Source: Phytoactinopolyspora endophytica (GTDB taxonomy: Bacteria; Actinomycetota; Actinomycetes; Jiangellales; Jiangellaceae). Taken from it: DNA of 6,306 bases. The notes beneath the pieces were generated by a model. It was not told the origin of the DNA, did no database searches, and saw nothing but the letters and a program-made list of their open reading frames with translations. The stretch lies in the NCBI RefSeq assembly GCF_004138495.1, contig NZ_ML142863.1:128676-134981 (forward strand), in the 5' to 3' direction. The translations under genes were made by a program, and so were the position numbers. Shown here in pieces: positions 6,034 through 6,306 of the stretch (its first letter is position 1; each line of letters begins with the position of its first letter).

Positions 6034-6306
6034 GACTCCGCCCGTTCCCACAGCTGAAGGTCCCGGTCCGGCGAGAAGGGCTTCAGGTCGAACGTCGACG
6101 CTGAATCGATCACGAGCTCGGCGCCGGCCTCACCGAACGCGGGGGCGTACTTGAAGCCCAGGCCGGAGAATCCGCCCAGGATCACGACGCGCTCGCTCCC
6201 CTCCATGTGACCGGCGATGGGCCGGTTGTCCGTCGTGTAGCCGTCCATGTAGGCGGACACCCGGATCGGGTCCGGGTGCAGTCCAGGCAGGCAACGCCGG
6301 ATGATC
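6030..6306 (-). CDS. FAD-dependent oxidoreductase, DAO (sarcosine / N-methyl amino acid oxidase-like) family; C-terminal part only
   Basis: The frame enters at the right edge and ends at TGA 6032-6030, giving the last 91 residues; the N-terminal FAD-binding Rossmann region lies outside the window. The visible part reads YMDGYTTDNRPIAG, then VVILGGFSGLGFKYAPAFGE and FDLKPFSP near the end. This is the characteristic C-terminus of monomeric sarcosine oxidase, N-methyltryptophan oxidase and related DAO enzymes: a Y-x(n)-D-x-x-P-I segment followed by GxSGxGFK, which helps bind the flavin, and the FDLxxFS closing motif. Such enzymes oxidise a secondary or primary amine with O2 as acceptor, producing an imine and H2O2. 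The substrate cannot be deduced. It overlaps the start of the following PLP-enzyme gene by 4 nt, so both are very probably co-transcribed from a promoter to the right of the window. Confidence 0.88.
   Translation of the reverse strand, partial: IIRRCLPGLHPDPIRVSAYMDGYTTDNRPIAGHMEGSERVVILGGFSGLGFKYAPAFGEAGAELVIDSASTFDLKPFSPDRDLQLWERAES

Noticed and set aside
6049..6051. GTG 6051 as start of the PLP enzyme
   Set aside because: It lies 18 nt further into the oxidase gene; GTG 6033 gives the common 4-nt GTGA overlap and begins directly before the zinc ribbon. It cannot be fully excluded.
5197..6057. Plus-strand open frame of 286 codons opposite the PLP enzyme
   Set aside because: Antisense shadow with no recognisable motif.

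Overview
The window is GC-rich with GTG and TTG starts and long antisense open frames, which points to a high-GC actinobacterium. The protein families fit this, but I cannot name a genus. All five supported genes read on the minus strand, so transcription runs from right to left. The outer two are cut by the window edges.

Layout from right to left (direction of transcription): (1) 6306-6030, the C-terminal end of a DAO-family FAD-dependent amine/amino-acid oxidase. (2) 6033-4801, a threonine-synthase-like fold-type II PLP enzyme with an N-terminal zinc ribbon. Its start overlaps the oxidase stop by 4 nt (GTGA), so the two look translationally coupled. (3) 4800-4325, about 475 bp without a convincing gene. 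It holds a hairpin at the end of the PLP-enzyme gene, a 175-bp segment bounded by perfect 19-bp inverted repeats, and the leader of the next gene. (4) 4324-2792, a SulP-family anion transporter with a STAS domain, starting at TTG behind a good Shine-Dalgarno. Its stop codon lies in the first unit of a 4 x 12-bp tandem repeat that repeats the stop in frame. (5) 2755-2579, a regulatory-looking gap with two adjacent dyads. (6) 2578-1379, a Gfo/Idh/MocA-family NAD(P)-dependent dehydrogenase, probably acting on a sugar or cyclitol. (7) 1378-1267, a short gap with a perfect 9-bp inverted repeat. (8) 1266-1, a CNNM/CorC-type membrane protein (DUF21, CBS pair, transporter-associated domain) whose last residues fall outside the window.

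The only clear functional unit is the oxidase plus PLP-enzyme pair, which suggests amino-acid or amine metabolism. The transporter, the dehydrogenase and the CNNM protein are separated by gaps of 112-213 bp with dyad structures and look like independent units. No RNA gene, CRISPR array, phage gene, transposase or defence system was found. The most unusual items are the segment bounded by inverted repeats, the stop-codon minisatellite of the SulP gene, and the altered glycine loop of the PLP enzyme. The protein content is otherwise ordinary.
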